NCBI GenBank assembly: GCA_033816765.1
Contig: CM066291.1
Location: 2,728,001 to 2,792,000, forward strand
Length of the DNA stretch: 64,000 nt
Source of the DNA: Nothopassalora personata
Taxonomy: Eukaryota > Ascomycota > Dothideomycetes > Mycosphaerellales > Mycosphaerellaceae
Reading direction: 5' to 3'
Below are positions 24,401-35,792 of the stretch, piece by piece. The notes below the pieces were generated by a model that did not search any database, was not told the origin of the DNA, and saw only the letters and a list, made by a program, of their open reading frames with translations. The translations under genes were made by a program, and so were the position numbers. How positions within the stretch are numbered: position 1 is the stretch's first letter; every line of letters begins with the position of its first letter.

Positions 24401-26740
24401 AGTTTGTCTAGGCTACCTTTAAAGCAGTCGTAATCTTTAGCGGTAATTTCTAGGCAAATAGGTAAAGGTTTACCTATGTCTAGTTAGGCGTCGGTAAACT
24501 TTAGTAGTGTTAGAGGTGGACGGTTCTCTTTATCTAATCCGCTAAGGTTCGTGTAAGAGCGTGTCTTTCTCGGGCTGTTAGTTAGGCTACCGATAATTAG
24601 CTTACGTGCCTTAGTCTTTTCCTTCGATCGTTTATTAGAGTCGTTCTTTACAACTCGCTGTTTCTTAAAGGCCGCCGCGTTGTCGTTAGTAAAGTCTAAT
24701 TGATTACTCGCCTTCCGTTTAGTGCCTATTACTAGTACTTTAATGCTATCTCCGATAGAGTCTTCTAATGTTATGCCGTGAGATTCACCTTAGCTACCGT
24801 ACGCCTCTTTAGCGGTTAAGTTTTCGTTCTTACCCTTCTTAGATTTAACCGCTTTTAATCGTTCTTAAGCCTTAAGGCCTTTAGCAATTACTTTAATGTC
24901 TTCGCTACTAAGGTAATCCTTACGCGTCTCTCTAAGTTCGTCGAGGTCTCTCTAGAGCTTTTAGACAGTGTCTTAAAGCTCCGTAACGTACGCTAGGGTC
25001 GGAGTTTAATAGATTAGCCCCGGTAAAGAGCTAGGGAGGGTTCTATCGATAGTTGTCGTTTAGTGAACTTCTAGCTATTAATCGATTACCCTCTATGTCT
25101 CTTCTAGTAAGGTAGCGCCCGGAACGTTACTATCGCTACTTGTTTACTTATCTCTTAATAGTAGTCTACTATCCGTTAGCAAGGAGGTGCCCGAATTGCT
25201 TAGTGTTAGTAGAGACGCGTCTACTAGGGGCGTTAGAAGTTAGGTAGGCTCGACGCGTTGTTTACCTATATCCGCATTCGGAATTAGTGTGTTATATTGC
25301 CTAGGTCCCTAGTCCGGGCTATTGTCGGTACTATGTAGTTCCTCGATCTAGTTAGTTAGGCCTCCTTAGTTATTTTAATATGTAATGGCTCTCGGTATCT
25401 ATACGTTTACCGGGTCTCGAGGACCGCCTACATACTGCTGTTACTACGAGATTTGTTAAGTTCTTCGAGGACTATAGACATCGTGCCTATAAGGGAGCTT
25501 TGCTTTCCTCGTTACAATCTCCGCCCGCGCCTTTCGCCTAGCCGGATAGCTTTCGCTAAAGGCCGTGTGTACGTAGCTACAGTTAGCGCATTGCTATGTA
25601 TTAGTTAAGTAGTCTTTCATTCCGTAATGCCTACTAGCGCATTTCCCGCATCGTGTTATCGCCGTACAACGGGCTCTATTATGATTGTATTAGAGGCAAT
25701 TAAAGCACTATAATAGACGATACTGCCCGTAAAATAGTTTACCGTTAAGTATCCTTCCTTCCTATAGTAGCCTAAAGTCGATAGCGGTATTCGCATCTTC
25801 CGGGTAGAGATAGTGTATAACTATTAAGCTGTTGTCTTTCGTTTTAGCGTTTCCTCTCGAGAGCTATTCGATGCCTATAATAATAGCCTCTAGCATTCGG
25901 ACGACGTTATATGCTTTAATTTAAGCTATTGCTTTCTACTTACTAATAGTGTCTATATTAATGCTCTTTATTAGTACTCCGTTAACTACTACGCTAAATG
26001 TCTATGTCGTAAGCTCTACGTTAGCTCCTAGTATTAGAAGGTATTTCTCTTTCTCGCGGAAGAACTAGTCTCTGTCTTATCTATCGTTAAACTAAATATC
26101 GACGTCTCCTAAGGGTAACTGTATTGCTGCTATAGCTTAAGATTAACAGTTCTTCTACTTAAGGCCTTTATTAATTGACTTAAGTAGCTCGTCGCCTTTA
26201 TAGTGTCTCTATTTAAGCAGCTCCCGAATACCCTAGTTCTGTATTTTAATTCGTACTTTGTCTAGCTAATTAAGGGCAGTGTCACTGGAGGTACTAGCTA
26301 TATAGGTTACGGTAGTAGGAAGAGTCTCTCGGATACACTGGATTATTACGGGTTTGTCGAAACCTATCGCCTGTTAGCGCTGTCTTAATAAACTAGTATA
26401 AGTGTAGAGGGTATTCTTAATTATGCTTAGGCTATCTTAAAGAACTACTACCTGTTAGTATACGTCCTTCGCGACATGTCCTTAGGCGTGTTCGTAAAAC
26501 CTCTGTCTAAACTGCGCTATGCTTCTTAGTGCCTCCTTAAAGTTCCTCTTTTTGTCCGTTCTATTTAGCTACTCCTCCGTCTGTTTACAGTATTCGTTGA
26601 AGTGTATAATGGTGTCTTTTAGGCCTTAGTTAGGTTGTATCGTTAGGTGTGTTAGACGCGTTATGTTGTTTTAATCGCGACGCGTGACTGTTTTCGGCGA
26701 CAGCGAGGTGGCGGTTCGTTTTCGCGCGATAATATGGGTA
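18400..26740 (-). mobile_element. RIP-decayed Tad-like LINE (non-LTR retrotransposon)
   Basis: Minus-strand element read from about 26700 to 18400. ORF1 relic: consecutive CCHC zinc knuckles at about 25720-25560 (read as CFNCL, then CGKCA, then CANCS). ORF2 relic: an apurinic-type endonuclease with the block GNFNAHH in place of GDFNAHH (about 23780-23720), a reverse transcriptase with LDIKGAFD (about 21560-21530) and FLSGRRTTLRLP, and an RNase H with EVHG and DGS landmarks (about 20440-20050). Stops are mostly TAG or TAA at Gln or Trp positions. The reverse transcriptase is interrupted by a separate insertion at 21597-22357. Boundaries are approximate because I could not see a terminal target duplication or an A-tail. 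Confidence 0.85.
21597..22357 (+). mobile_element. 761-bp non-RIPped insertion in the LINE, SINE- or retroposon-like
   Basis: The insert is flanked by a 14-bp direct repeat TCTACCTTTATCGT (21583-21596 and 22358-22371) and cuts the LINE reverse transcriptase just before its LDIKG block. Target duplications of this length are usual for non-LTR retroposition and too long for LTR elements. The sequence is GC-rich with abundant CA and TG, unlike the LINE around it. Its right end is A-rich (AATAATCAATCAA), consistent with a plus-strand retroposon tail. Internally a unit of about 45 bp starting GCAAACCACGTA occurs twice (about 21853 and 21901). Open frames of up to 145 codons exist but none is recognisable. 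I do not know which element family it belongs to. Confidence 0.72.
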
Positions 26741-26908
26741 TCACGTTAATCGTCGCGATCTAACGGTTCGAATGGTGTGTGTTTAAGCAGTATATTGTGT
26801 GAAAGTTACAAAAAAAATATATATGTATGCGTAGGAACAGGGGATGTATAAACTACTGTATGCCCAAGGGTTGGAGCTACCCTTGTCGCCCACGATCCTA
26901 GCATTATC
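26741..26908. other. Junction between the LINE block and the gene island
   Basis: Base composition returns to normal here and an AT-rich patch (AAAAAAAATATATATG) sits near 26810. It probably contains the 3' UTR of the secreted protein gene that ends at 26909. Confidence 0.4.
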
Positions 26909-28098
26909 CTAATCAGTTGATGAGGTATATCTGTACGAGCTGCTGACAGAATAATAGTTGGCCGCTTGATCAAACTGACCAAAATTCGTCGCATACCCGC
27001 GGTCCCAAGCCCGGTCATAGAAGCTGCAGTACGTCCCAATGGGCGAGTTGTTCTCACTCAAAATGTACGAGTTGAAGAATCTGCACTGGTCGGTCGCATG
27101 GCATGCAGCAGCACACTGGCCTGGATCGTAGGGACCAGGGTAGATCTTGACACCGAGGTAGGAGCCGTTGCCCTCGTTGACTGGAACGTCGATGGCGCCG
27201 CCAAGGGACTCTGGACCAGTGAAGCCGGGGTATGATGGAGGTGGAGCGTTCTTGACGTAGCCGTTGGAGCCTGTGGTGACGACCTGGAAGTCTGCGCGCC
27301 ATTGGCCGGTGTTCGTGGCAGTCTTGTCGCTGACCGGCAGGCCGTAGAGGGAGCACTTGTAGTTGACAGTGCTTGGTGGGTTCGGGCAGTCGGCACCTGG
27401 CACGAGAGATGGGTCTTGAGAGTAAATGTCAGCATTTCTTGGTCGTTTCAACATCTAGATAGTACGAATGCTCTGACCTACCTCTCTCGATGTAGGTGTT
27501 GAACGCAGTGCATGTTTGTACGCTGTCGCAGAGCTGCTGGCACCGGACAGTGTCGTAGCTGTTCAATGTGTAACTACGATCTTCAGCACGTGCATCACAT
27601 GCGCCTCGATGGCAGGCACTTACAAGCCCAGGTAGCCATTCTGATGGGTGGCCCCGTCGAGGTCGGAGAAGACAAGCTTGTAGCCCTGTGGTATCGCAGC
27701 ATCGTTGGCGATCTGGCTGTACTGTTCATTGGCCAAGAAGTCTTGTGCGGTGTCTGGCGACGTCACTGGGCCAGCACCTTGAGGCTGACGGTCACAGGCG
27801 TTGCGAGTAACGAGGGAGCGCTTATCGACCGTTACTGGGTCCGCGGCAGCATCCGCTGCTGCTTCCTTGGCCGCTGCTGCAGGTTTGTAGGTAGGCAACT
27901 CCTTCACAGCATCGATCTAGCATTGATATTAGCAAAAGTACTTTTGTAGCTGGTGGTCACGGTGCGGTGTCAGCGACTCACAGCTGGACCTTGCGCGGTA
28001 GGTGTTGGAGCTTCGTTGACGGCCTGGAAGTTGATGCCTTGAGGCACAGCAACCACAACGCTGGTCGCAGCAGCGGCTGCAAGGATAACACGGAGCAT
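26909..28098 (-). CDS. Secreted cysteine-rich protein with two PAN/apple-like modules, four exons
   Basis: Exons 28098..27982, 27916..27624, 27558..27482 and 27414..26909 join to 330 aa; the three introns are 65, 65 and 67 nt with GTGAGT, GTAAGT and GTAGGT donors. The start is the ATG giving a clean signal peptide (MLRVILAAAAATSVVVAV). A Lys-Arg pair at residues 71-72 is a likely Kex2 site. Two modules follow with the same cysteine layout: a C-x3-C..C-x-AFNTY segment then KCSLYG, and C-x3-C..C-x-FFNSY then YCSFYD. This repeat is typical of fungal extracellular proteins with a PAN/apple-like fold that may bind carbohydrate or protein; the exact ligand is unknown. It is intact, not RIPped, and sits 170 bp from the decayed LINE. 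The second splice junction (Gly-Phe-Tyr) is the least certain. Confidence 0.82.
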
Positions 28099-28626
28099 CA
28101 CAGGCGATGGACAGCCTGCTCGGTGGGATTCTCTGGGGTTAGCAAAAGTCAACAAAACCTACAGGACCGCCGCCGATATCCCTCTTCTTATAGCATGACA
28201 ATGAGGAGATGGAGATCTATGTGATGCCGAAGGCTTCATTGCGTATTGCCGCCTCCATGCAGCTAGATGCCAGAGTCATGATACTGTTCTGGACCCGCAC
28301 AAGATCGCAAGACGGCTGTGAGGTGTCGCCAATATCGACCACCAAGGGAGTAGTCCATTCTGCAGCAGACAGCAAGGCTCGGCGCAATCTGTTCTCACTG
28401 GCGGAATTGTGTTCAAGAAGAGAGTCAAAAGAAGATGGTCAAAGGTTGTCATGACTCATGACATGTGCCAGGAACGTGGCATGCACGAGGCGCAAGCTAT
28501 ATACTGTGTATAGCTTGATTTGGACGGCTCTATGCCTATAAGAGTTGGGAAGAACATTCTTCCGAGCCGCTTTTGTACAGATCTGGAAGCGTGCGTTTGG
28601 CGGCGCTTTTCGGGTGCCGCTCAAGA

Positions 28627-28662
<36 letters not shown>

Positions 28663-29302
28663 TTTTGCTGTCGTCTTCACTCGTTCATCCTCCTTCTGCT
28701 GCTGTGCAATGATTCCCACAGCGCTCAGCAGATCCTCTGAGCTACTATGAGTCGTGAATCAATTGATCGTAGTCAATGACCTCCGCCGCAACATGTCGTA
28801 CAAATGTGTTACTACCTTAGGTCTTGCTGAAACGGTAGTCCTGCTGAAACGGTAGTCCTGGTGGCTGCTTCAAGCGTCGAACCTTGCTTTTCGTCATCGC
28901 TATCATTGGTGGGTCGGGAGTGTCGGCGATACCGAAAAGCGGCACGCGAAGAAGGGCATTGATCGCAACCATCGGTCGTGCGTCGCAGACACGCGGAAAG
29001 GGAACAGCATGTCCAACAGAGATCCCACCTGTCCGGAAGCGCATGGGATCGATAACTGATATTGTGCACCGTGATGCCAGCCAGTGGTGAGATTTTCCGT
29101 TCATGCCATCGAAGGTCTCATCAATGGTACTGATGCACAAATGGAGAGTAGCCCTCACCGGTCATCCGGGACGGCATGTGCGCGACAAATGTCACTCGGT
29201 CCCGAGGCACTGCCAAAAGCACGACTATTGCTCGCCGCATGGAGCGCGGCCTTTCTGTTGAGGCAGTTGGGCAGCCCAAGAGAATTATGCATGTTGCAAA
29301 GC
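28099..29302. other. Intergenic region with a 32-base C tract
   Basis: This separates the transcription factor stop from the start of the secreted protein gene and should contain the latter's promoter. It holds the C homopolymer at 28631-28662 and a short direct repeat TGCTGAAACGGTAGTCC (twice near 28826-28860). Open frames of up to about 150 codons on either strand resemble nothing known to me. Confidence 0.5.
28631..28662. repeat. Poly-C tract, 32 bases
   Basis: An uninterrupted run of 32 C on the plus strand (G on the minus strand) between GATGTG and TTTTGC, about 530 bp upstream of the secreted protein start. Long G/C homopolymers are rare and prone to length error. Confidence 0.9.
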
Positions 29303-31631
29303 TTAGCCATTCCAAGGCTGTTCCGGACTGCTCTCATGGCACCAAGAACTGAGGCTGCTCTCGGTATCCGCTGCTCCAAGACCATTTGGAATACCTTGCT
29401 CCCCTATATTCAGCGTGCGGAAGATGCCGTTCATGTCTCGAATGCCAGTCGCGAAGGCGTCGGATGGTTTCGTCGCGCGGTACTGGATAAAGTCTCTGAT
29501 CGTTCGAATGGTAGTCAGATAGCCTTCGTTGTTGGGTAGCCACCATTCAGTGACATCCGTGCTCCATAGATCGGACATGCGCTGGCGATAGGTGGACGGG
29601 TAAATGTAGCTGTCATGTGTCAGCCATGAACATCAGCGTTGCCAGATTTTGCTCATATTCACCCCAACTGTTCAATGTCCACGAGCTTCTGCCTGCACCA
29701 CATGGTGTGTCGCTGGTCATTCGGCAAGAACAGCGCAAGTATGCCCAAGCTTGCCTGGCAACCGAGCACAGCCGTTGGTCCACTCTCTTCTCCATATTGG
29801 ATAGCTTCGAACATTTTACATTTCTTCAGCGCGAGCTCAGTAAGTTCGGGTGATGGTGCTTGTCCGGTCGCCATCGTGACTTGGTACTTGAACATCAACT
29901 CAATAGCCCAGTGATCCAGCAGAACGAAGTTCATCGTGGACAACTCTCCAGCGTAGAGGAAGTTCGGGTCTCGGTAGTTGAACAGATCTTCCTGCTGCGG
30001 TTCCGGTGCTCTCGAGAAATTCTTGACGAAGCATGAGGGATCGGTGAAAGCAGTCTCGATGGTCTCGCCAAATTCTGCGAATGCCGCCGTCAGCTGCTGT
30101 ATACTGCCAATGAACTGCTCGTCGCTGATGTTGTTTTGCGTCTTCGCAGCAAAGAGTAGTGTGACATCAGTAGCCAGTAGTCGCGACGTTGCGAAGTACT
30201 CCTCAAATTTGGCGCCCAAATCCTGTGGACGATCCCTTGTCTGACGTGTATAGAAGTCGGCTGCTGCTGCGAACCACTCTCTACTTAACGCAGTCTCTCC
30301 TCCTGACATCATGCCGGCAAACAGATCGAATCGTATGTACCAGTTTATAATTTTGCGCCGAGTCTCGTCCTGCATGATCGTTTGGGGAGTGAAGAGGTCC
30401 GTGAGTATCTGCAGCGCAGCTTTCTGGTGGCCTAGAAGGTTGACCCAATCACCCAGAAACTCCTACCCAACGTCAGCTTATCTGTGCGCATGCAAAGCGG
30501 GTAGGTGAGGGAAATGAGTACCTCAATGGTAGCAAGCTGAAGTATGGTGAGCAGAGTTGCAACGTTGTGACGCTTGTTCTTGAGCGACTGCTGCAGATAA
30601 GCGATTGCTTTGTTGTAATAAGAGAGGAACATCGATATCTTGTCGTCGTTGCGAGCTATCGAATGGTGATAGGCAGCAAAAGCGACAATAGAATATAGAA
30701 GCGCTGCGCTGCTATCGTTCATAGCAATCTCTAGGAAAGTTGTGCTCAAGAAGTCGCCGCCGTCGTATTTGAATGCATAGTGATGATGCGACATGTGTTC
30801 TCGGTGATACTTGAGGTAGTATTTGACGTCCTTTGGTAGAGATGCCCATCGTCTGCTTTGCGAGATTTCTGGTCCCAGCGACTGCCTCGACGTTGTTCGC
30901 ACAGTCGGCGGACGATTTGGTGCGGGATGAGTGGGAGCATCTGTGGAGGGTGAGGTGTCTAAGGCCTGTGTAGTGATGGGAATGTCTGTTGCCCTTCGAC
31001 TCTCGGATGCGACACACTGCGGCTCATCTTCGATATCGCCCTCATCTTCGTCCAGTATAGCAGACAGAGGCACTTTTTCATCATTCTCCACCTCGCTGTC
31101 AGTCGGGCTAGACCCACCGGGTGAGTCTTTCGATCTGCTGCCCCTTCTCGAGGGTTTCGTTGAGGACGAACTGCTCCCGGGGTATGTGCACTCTCGCTTG
31201 CCTTTGCGACATCCTGTAACTGGTGTCAATGATCGCGATGGCTAATTGTGAAGTAGAGCAACATACGTTCGCATATTGGGTGGCTCTCGTCACACTGGGA
31301 CTGATCAGCACACTACTCTGTCAACCCCACGGGCAATAACACTGACCTTGACTCTTCTTTGACGGCACGTGTAGCAGCCGCTTCGAGTACGACGATGTTT
31401 GACGTGCTCTGAGCCCTGAGGTTGTCGTCTTCGAGATCGTGATGGTTGTTGTGGTGGATGCATTGCTCGGTCCGGGTCTTCGTAGTCAGAATAGTTACCA
31501 AGGCTCTCCATGGACAAGGTTTGGACTTGGTGAAGCCTTGGTTGTAAGGCTTCGGGTGGCATCATCGGAGGATATCCCGTAGGATAAAAGACGCCCATCG
31601 GAGGCATCGGTGGTGGGTATTGCCCATCCAT
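29303..31631 (-). CDS. Zn2Cys6 transcription factor, five exons
   Basis: Exons 31631..31347, 31294..31267, 31213..30522, 30462..29663 and 29609..29303 join to 703 aa; introns are 52, 53, 59 and 53 nt. The Zn2Cys6 cluster is complete: C86, C89, C96, C103, C106, C113 with spacing CX2CX6CX6CX2CX6C. It is split by two introns around a 28-nt micro-exon, and the recovery of perfect spacing supports the splicing. A Pro-rich N-terminus precedes the finger and a basic and acidic linker follows. The C-terminal half (about 245-690) is helix-rich with several aromatic or Trp blocks, as in the fungal-specific regulatory domain of such proteins. It acts as a nuclear DNA-binding regulator. Target genes cannot be told from sequence. 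Its neighbours are the secreted protein gene and transposons. Confidence 0.88.
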
Positions 31632-33523
31632 TTCGATGACAACCTGTGCGTCGTGACGTTTGTCGCAATCTATTAGCCTGTATTGATTGCTCCAGTGCCG
31701 TTGCCCTGAACGTTCGATAGAAGCCCGAATGCAGACGTTAACGACCGTCGAGCCGTTGGTAACGGCTTTAGTGGAGGAGCCTGACCCAGGTGTAGATGGT
31801 TGTCGATAGTGCTTGCGGACAAGGTTACGGAGACCTTATGCTTATTACGCCGCAGCTGGTGCATGAATCCTGAGGAATGTATAGGTGCCCGGCATGGCGC
31901 GTCCCGCTCCAATAACTCCAGTGTCAGCAGGCTTTTGCGGGTGCCTATCTATTCGACTTTAGGGCAAGGGAACACACAAGTTCTCGGCTTGTTGGACAAG
32001 GTGTGGTTACTACAGGACTAAATGAGTAGACGGTGGAAGAACAGACAAACGCCTTGTCGTGACTTCCAGGTATGGTCGTTCATGACTGCACATGTGGCAG
32101 AGGGTCGACGCGGCTGATGCCGTCAACAAGTAGTGAAAGTGACCCCTTTGATCCCTATTTGATCCACCTCTTCGTTCTCCTGCAATAAAGAGACGTGCTT
32201 AATACCAGGGCGTGGCGGGGCGGTACTCAATCGGAGTTCCTACCTCTTTGAAGTGAAGGAAGACGATCGACACCGGGAGTTGCTATTAGCCTCTGTGCCT
32301 GGCCAAGGTGGTGATGAGGATTCCCTACAAAGCCCACGTTCTGGGCGGTCAGCTTGCAGGCTGATCGTCCCATGCATGATCATTCTGCAGTGCATGTCAC
32401 ATGACCGGCATCTGGTCTTGCCATCTGGGCGCAACTCTGACGAAGATTGGAGGGTCAAGCTTGTGCACCAGGTGGCGCATCCTTCGGATTCTCTTCTCTT
32501 CCCTGCTGTCGCATCCGTGGAAGAAGCTCGCTCTGCCGCAGGCGTGGTCTTCCATGTTTCATGCTCGCGTTAGCACTTCTTGTAACGCATAAAAATGCTT
32601 TTAGTGGCTAACCAGAAGCCCAGCAAATGTCTGCGTCGATGATCCCGTTGTGAATGAGGGAAGGGACTCCACACCTGCAAGGAAGGTGTGCGCTAGGCCA
32701 CGCACCATCATTGACAGCTCCGCGCGGCAGAGGAGCCATGGGTTGCTGCAAGTGTGGATGGTCCGATGCCGGACTAGCAGCGGCGGCTAATGGCTGACGG
32801 TTGGGCAAGGCTGGGCGTCAGGCATCCAGAAGACCGAGCACCCGGCTTCTGCCGTTGCGACAAAAGGCAGCAGTGATTGTGTTAGCTTCCCGTGTAAAGT
32901 CGGGCGATCGCAACGCTGTAATAAGCCGCTGAAAGGCATCATGGCACACAAAGGTGAACGCCACCTCCACACCTCTGAACATCCGGAGGATCGTGGTCCG
33001 CAGAAGCGCCTTTCCATGCAATGCGAAGCAATCTAACAGCGTTTCATGCGACCAGAGCACACCACTCACTCTGTGAGCGGGTATGAGTGTCGTTCACCAC
33101 GCGCTCAAAGTCAGCTCAGAGCCAGTGATGTGAGTTCTGCGCTGCCTCTTCTTTGCTTCTTCCCGGATGATCGGCAGACGATCTTCGAGAACAAGCTCGG
33201 TGGTCTGCTCTGCTTTCACATGTATCGAGGTACAGTACCAGCTCGCATGCCTGTCCGAATGCTCCTCAGCGTTCGTCACGTATCAGGAAGCCGAGCGCTT
33301 GACTCGGATGGCAGAGCACAGGAGCTCAGCTGAAGCAGCAGCGCGTCCTGTTGAAGCACTGTAGATGATTTGAAGCTGCACGCTGCATGACCGAACACTT
33401 GTTGGCTTGTCGTCGTGGCAGGAGACGTTCCCGGTGCCGGATGAAGTGCACGTGGAAAGGACAAGCCTCATCCCTGCGAACGCATCCAAAGCGCGAACTT
33501 TGACGCCGACAACGTGGCGCTCT
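31632..33523. other. Upstream of the transcription factor, no gene recognised
   Basis: About 1.9 kb of normal composition up to the copia target duplication. Short overlapping open frames (up to about 105 codons) occur on both strands with no recognisable product. The first part must hold the transcription factor promoter. Confidence 0.5.
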
Positions 33524-33528
33524 TTCAA

Positions 33529-33777
33529 TGTAAAGCGCCAGGATGATGCATGGGTAGCAGGTTTTGAGGGTGACATAACCTGATTGAGTGTGGTAATTAC
33601 TTGTTCTTAGGAAATGAGATTAGGCACCTGAATTACAGGGATTGAGGGCCTCTTATCAAAAGAAGACTTATATAAGCACCTTAAGGGTGCCACTACTTGT
33701 AAAAAACATGGTTTTTCATACCCTGATTTCTAGACTTAATACCATAGTTCTAAACTTCTATCTCTACTAGTTTTACA
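33529..33777 (+). repeat. 5' LTR of the copia element (249 bp)
   Basis: Starts TGTAAAGCGC and ends TTTTACA, 249 bp like its partner at 4771-5019. It is less mutated than that partner (for example ACAGGG where the left copy has ATAGGG). Confidence 0.9.
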
Positions 33778-35294
33778 GTTATAAGCCCGAGTTAAGCAAC
33801 TTAGGGTCTCTATTCGGAATTGCACATATCTATTAGACCTAATCGAGGTACACAATAGACCTTAGGCAATACCTTTAGGACTACCCGTCCGCTGCGACAA
33901 CAAAGGAACTGAACTGCTATAATCCCTCTATGTTTAATAACTTCTACCTTTAGACTTAGGCTAAAGCAGTTAGAATGGACTTATAGAAGTATATAGAAGG
34001 GAAGTTATAGGGCGGTACGATAACCTAGGAAATAGATCTCGATCTATTGCCTAAACCTTAGGAACTAGTTATAGGCCCTCTACTAAACCCTCCTGCTAAA
34101 GACGATAATGCAGCTACATAGACCCTGTTTAGCAGAATTAGCACATCGTACAACCTCCGGTATACGATGTATAGGGATTAGAAGAAAGAATACGAGGACT
34201 TTATAACTCGTAAACGCTCCCTAAAATCCTACTTCGAGAGGACTATTCTATAAATGTACCTTAACGACCTTCTTAGCCGACTAGATACCCTCTCTACTTA
34301 GTAGACATACATTAAAGCTAAACTAGAGCCTAAGACTAAGAGTAGAAGGGTGAATCTTTAGAGCTAACACAATAAGCTTATAAAGGGACCTAAGAGTAAG
34401 AATATCGACCAATTTCTTATAAAGTAGCTCGAGCTTAACCGAAAGCTTAGATAGAGGGGCTATCTACTTGCCCTATACATAAAAGTTAACCTATGCCGCA
34501 TAATTGAGGACACTATCGATATAGCTAAAGGCAGAATTATTGCGGAATTGAGTAAAGACCTTAAAGACGCTGTTTAGAGGTGTCTTAAGTTTACTAGAAG
34601 AAACCCTAGTAAGTATAAGGTAAATAGTAATACTAAGAAGAGCAACTTATTTACTACATTAGGGGATTAACAGACTACTAGTTATCCCCTAGAAAAGACA
34701 ACGAGGGATCGCTTAAGGCGAACATGTGCTAAAATGACTGGAAAACCTCCTAATAAAGCATGCCTATTCCTTAGAAAATGCAATATCGTTAATTATAACT
34801 TACGACTACCCTAGGAAAGTATAGACAATACCTAGAAAGGTTAGCTAAAGACCTACCGTAAGTATCTAAGGGACAATCCTTAGTTCTATAAGCGCTAGGT
34901 AAGTAGATACAAGGATCCTAAGGCCCTTAAACTTATAAAGGATCTTTAGTCTAACTCTAATAAAGACTAAAGAATAGAGGGAACGGATTCGAGACCTAGA
35001 GGGTTATACGGACTACGCGCAATTAAGACCTAGGGAGTATACTCCTCTAACAACTTGTCGGAGGAGGACTCCTAGCTACTAGATAGGGAGTCTAACGTAT
35101 ATATAATTAATAAACCTACGAAGGCCGAATTTACCCTAGAATTAATCCCTAAGGATATACTAGTCTACGTAGCGGCTACTACCCTTCGAGGAGTGGTTAA
35201 GGGTACCGTAAAGGTCCGTATTAAGTTACTAGATAGACACCTAGTTACCTTAAACCTTAAGAATACCCTCTACATTCTAGGATTTTACTACAAT
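33529..35294 (+). mobile_element. 5' half of the Ty1/copia element (LTR, gag, start of pol)
   Basis: Plus-strand copia DNA: the 5' LTR, a 14-base stretch after it (GTTATAAGCCCGAG) that resembles the internal initiator-tRNA primer site used by copia-type elements, a gag relic (about 34080-34950) with many TAG/TAA stops, and the start of the polyprotein up to LYILGFYYN just before 35295. This is the pre-integrase LYxPxF block of copia polyproteins. The coding frame then continues in frame at the complement of 10831. The 5-bp flank TTCAA (33524-33528) equals the flank beyond the 3' LTR in element orientation. It is therefore the missing half of 4771-10836. Confidence 0.9.
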
Positions 35295-35491
35295 TGTTAA
35301 GGGGATGTCGTAATGTATAGCACGCCTACGACCTACTAGTCGTAGATGAACTAATTCTTGCCTTTTGTTTAAGACGCATCGCGCGTCGTAAGGTGTACTT
35401 ATGCGTGTCACGTGCGGCTTAGCAGCCGGTCGCGACCGCATGTTACATATAAGGCCATATATAGGGGTTAGCTACTAGGCTGCCCCTTACA
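35295..35491 (-). repeat. 3' LTR of gypsy B (197 bp)
   Basis: Starts TGTTAAGGGG on the plus strand and ends CCCCTTACA. It is followed by a polypyrimidine tract (complement of the polypurine tract), as expected for the 3' end of a minus-strand element. Confidence 0.92.
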
Positions 35492-35792
35492 ATTGCCTCC
35501 CCTCCCGTGCGAGCTGTCCTTAGCTCGCTAGTTACTACGTAGAGGCTCCTATATACTTCTAGAACTATAGTTGCTATACGGCCTATATACGGGTTACGTG
35601 CGTATCGTTATGTAGGTGTAGGTAAGTGAGGCTTAGTTGCTATACCGACGTAGCTAGTTAGGGGCATAAAACTCTAGCCTAACCTAGCCCTTTCTTAGCA
35701 CGCTCCCTAGCTTATTACCTTCGCTATACTACTACTACGCACCCGCACCGTACTATTATCGTAAGCGCCTCGCTAGTATTATCATTATTATT

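Noticed and set aside
26765..26785. tRNA-like GGTTCGAAT box near the LINE end
   Set aside because: No matching A box or cloverleaf can be drawn around it; a similar GGTTCGAAT motif at 22201 is also isolated.
28884..29539. Plus-strand frames opposite and downstream of the Zn2Cys6 gene
   Set aside because: They overlap the last exon of the Zn2Cys6 gene or its 3' flank and resemble nothing known.
33590..33777. Shorter copia LTR beginning TGTGGTAATTAC
   Set aside because: With that start the two LTRs differ in length (188 and 189 bp) and the flanks do not match. Starting at TGTAAAGCGC (33529) gives equal 249-bp LTRs, a purine tract inside and a perfect target duplication.
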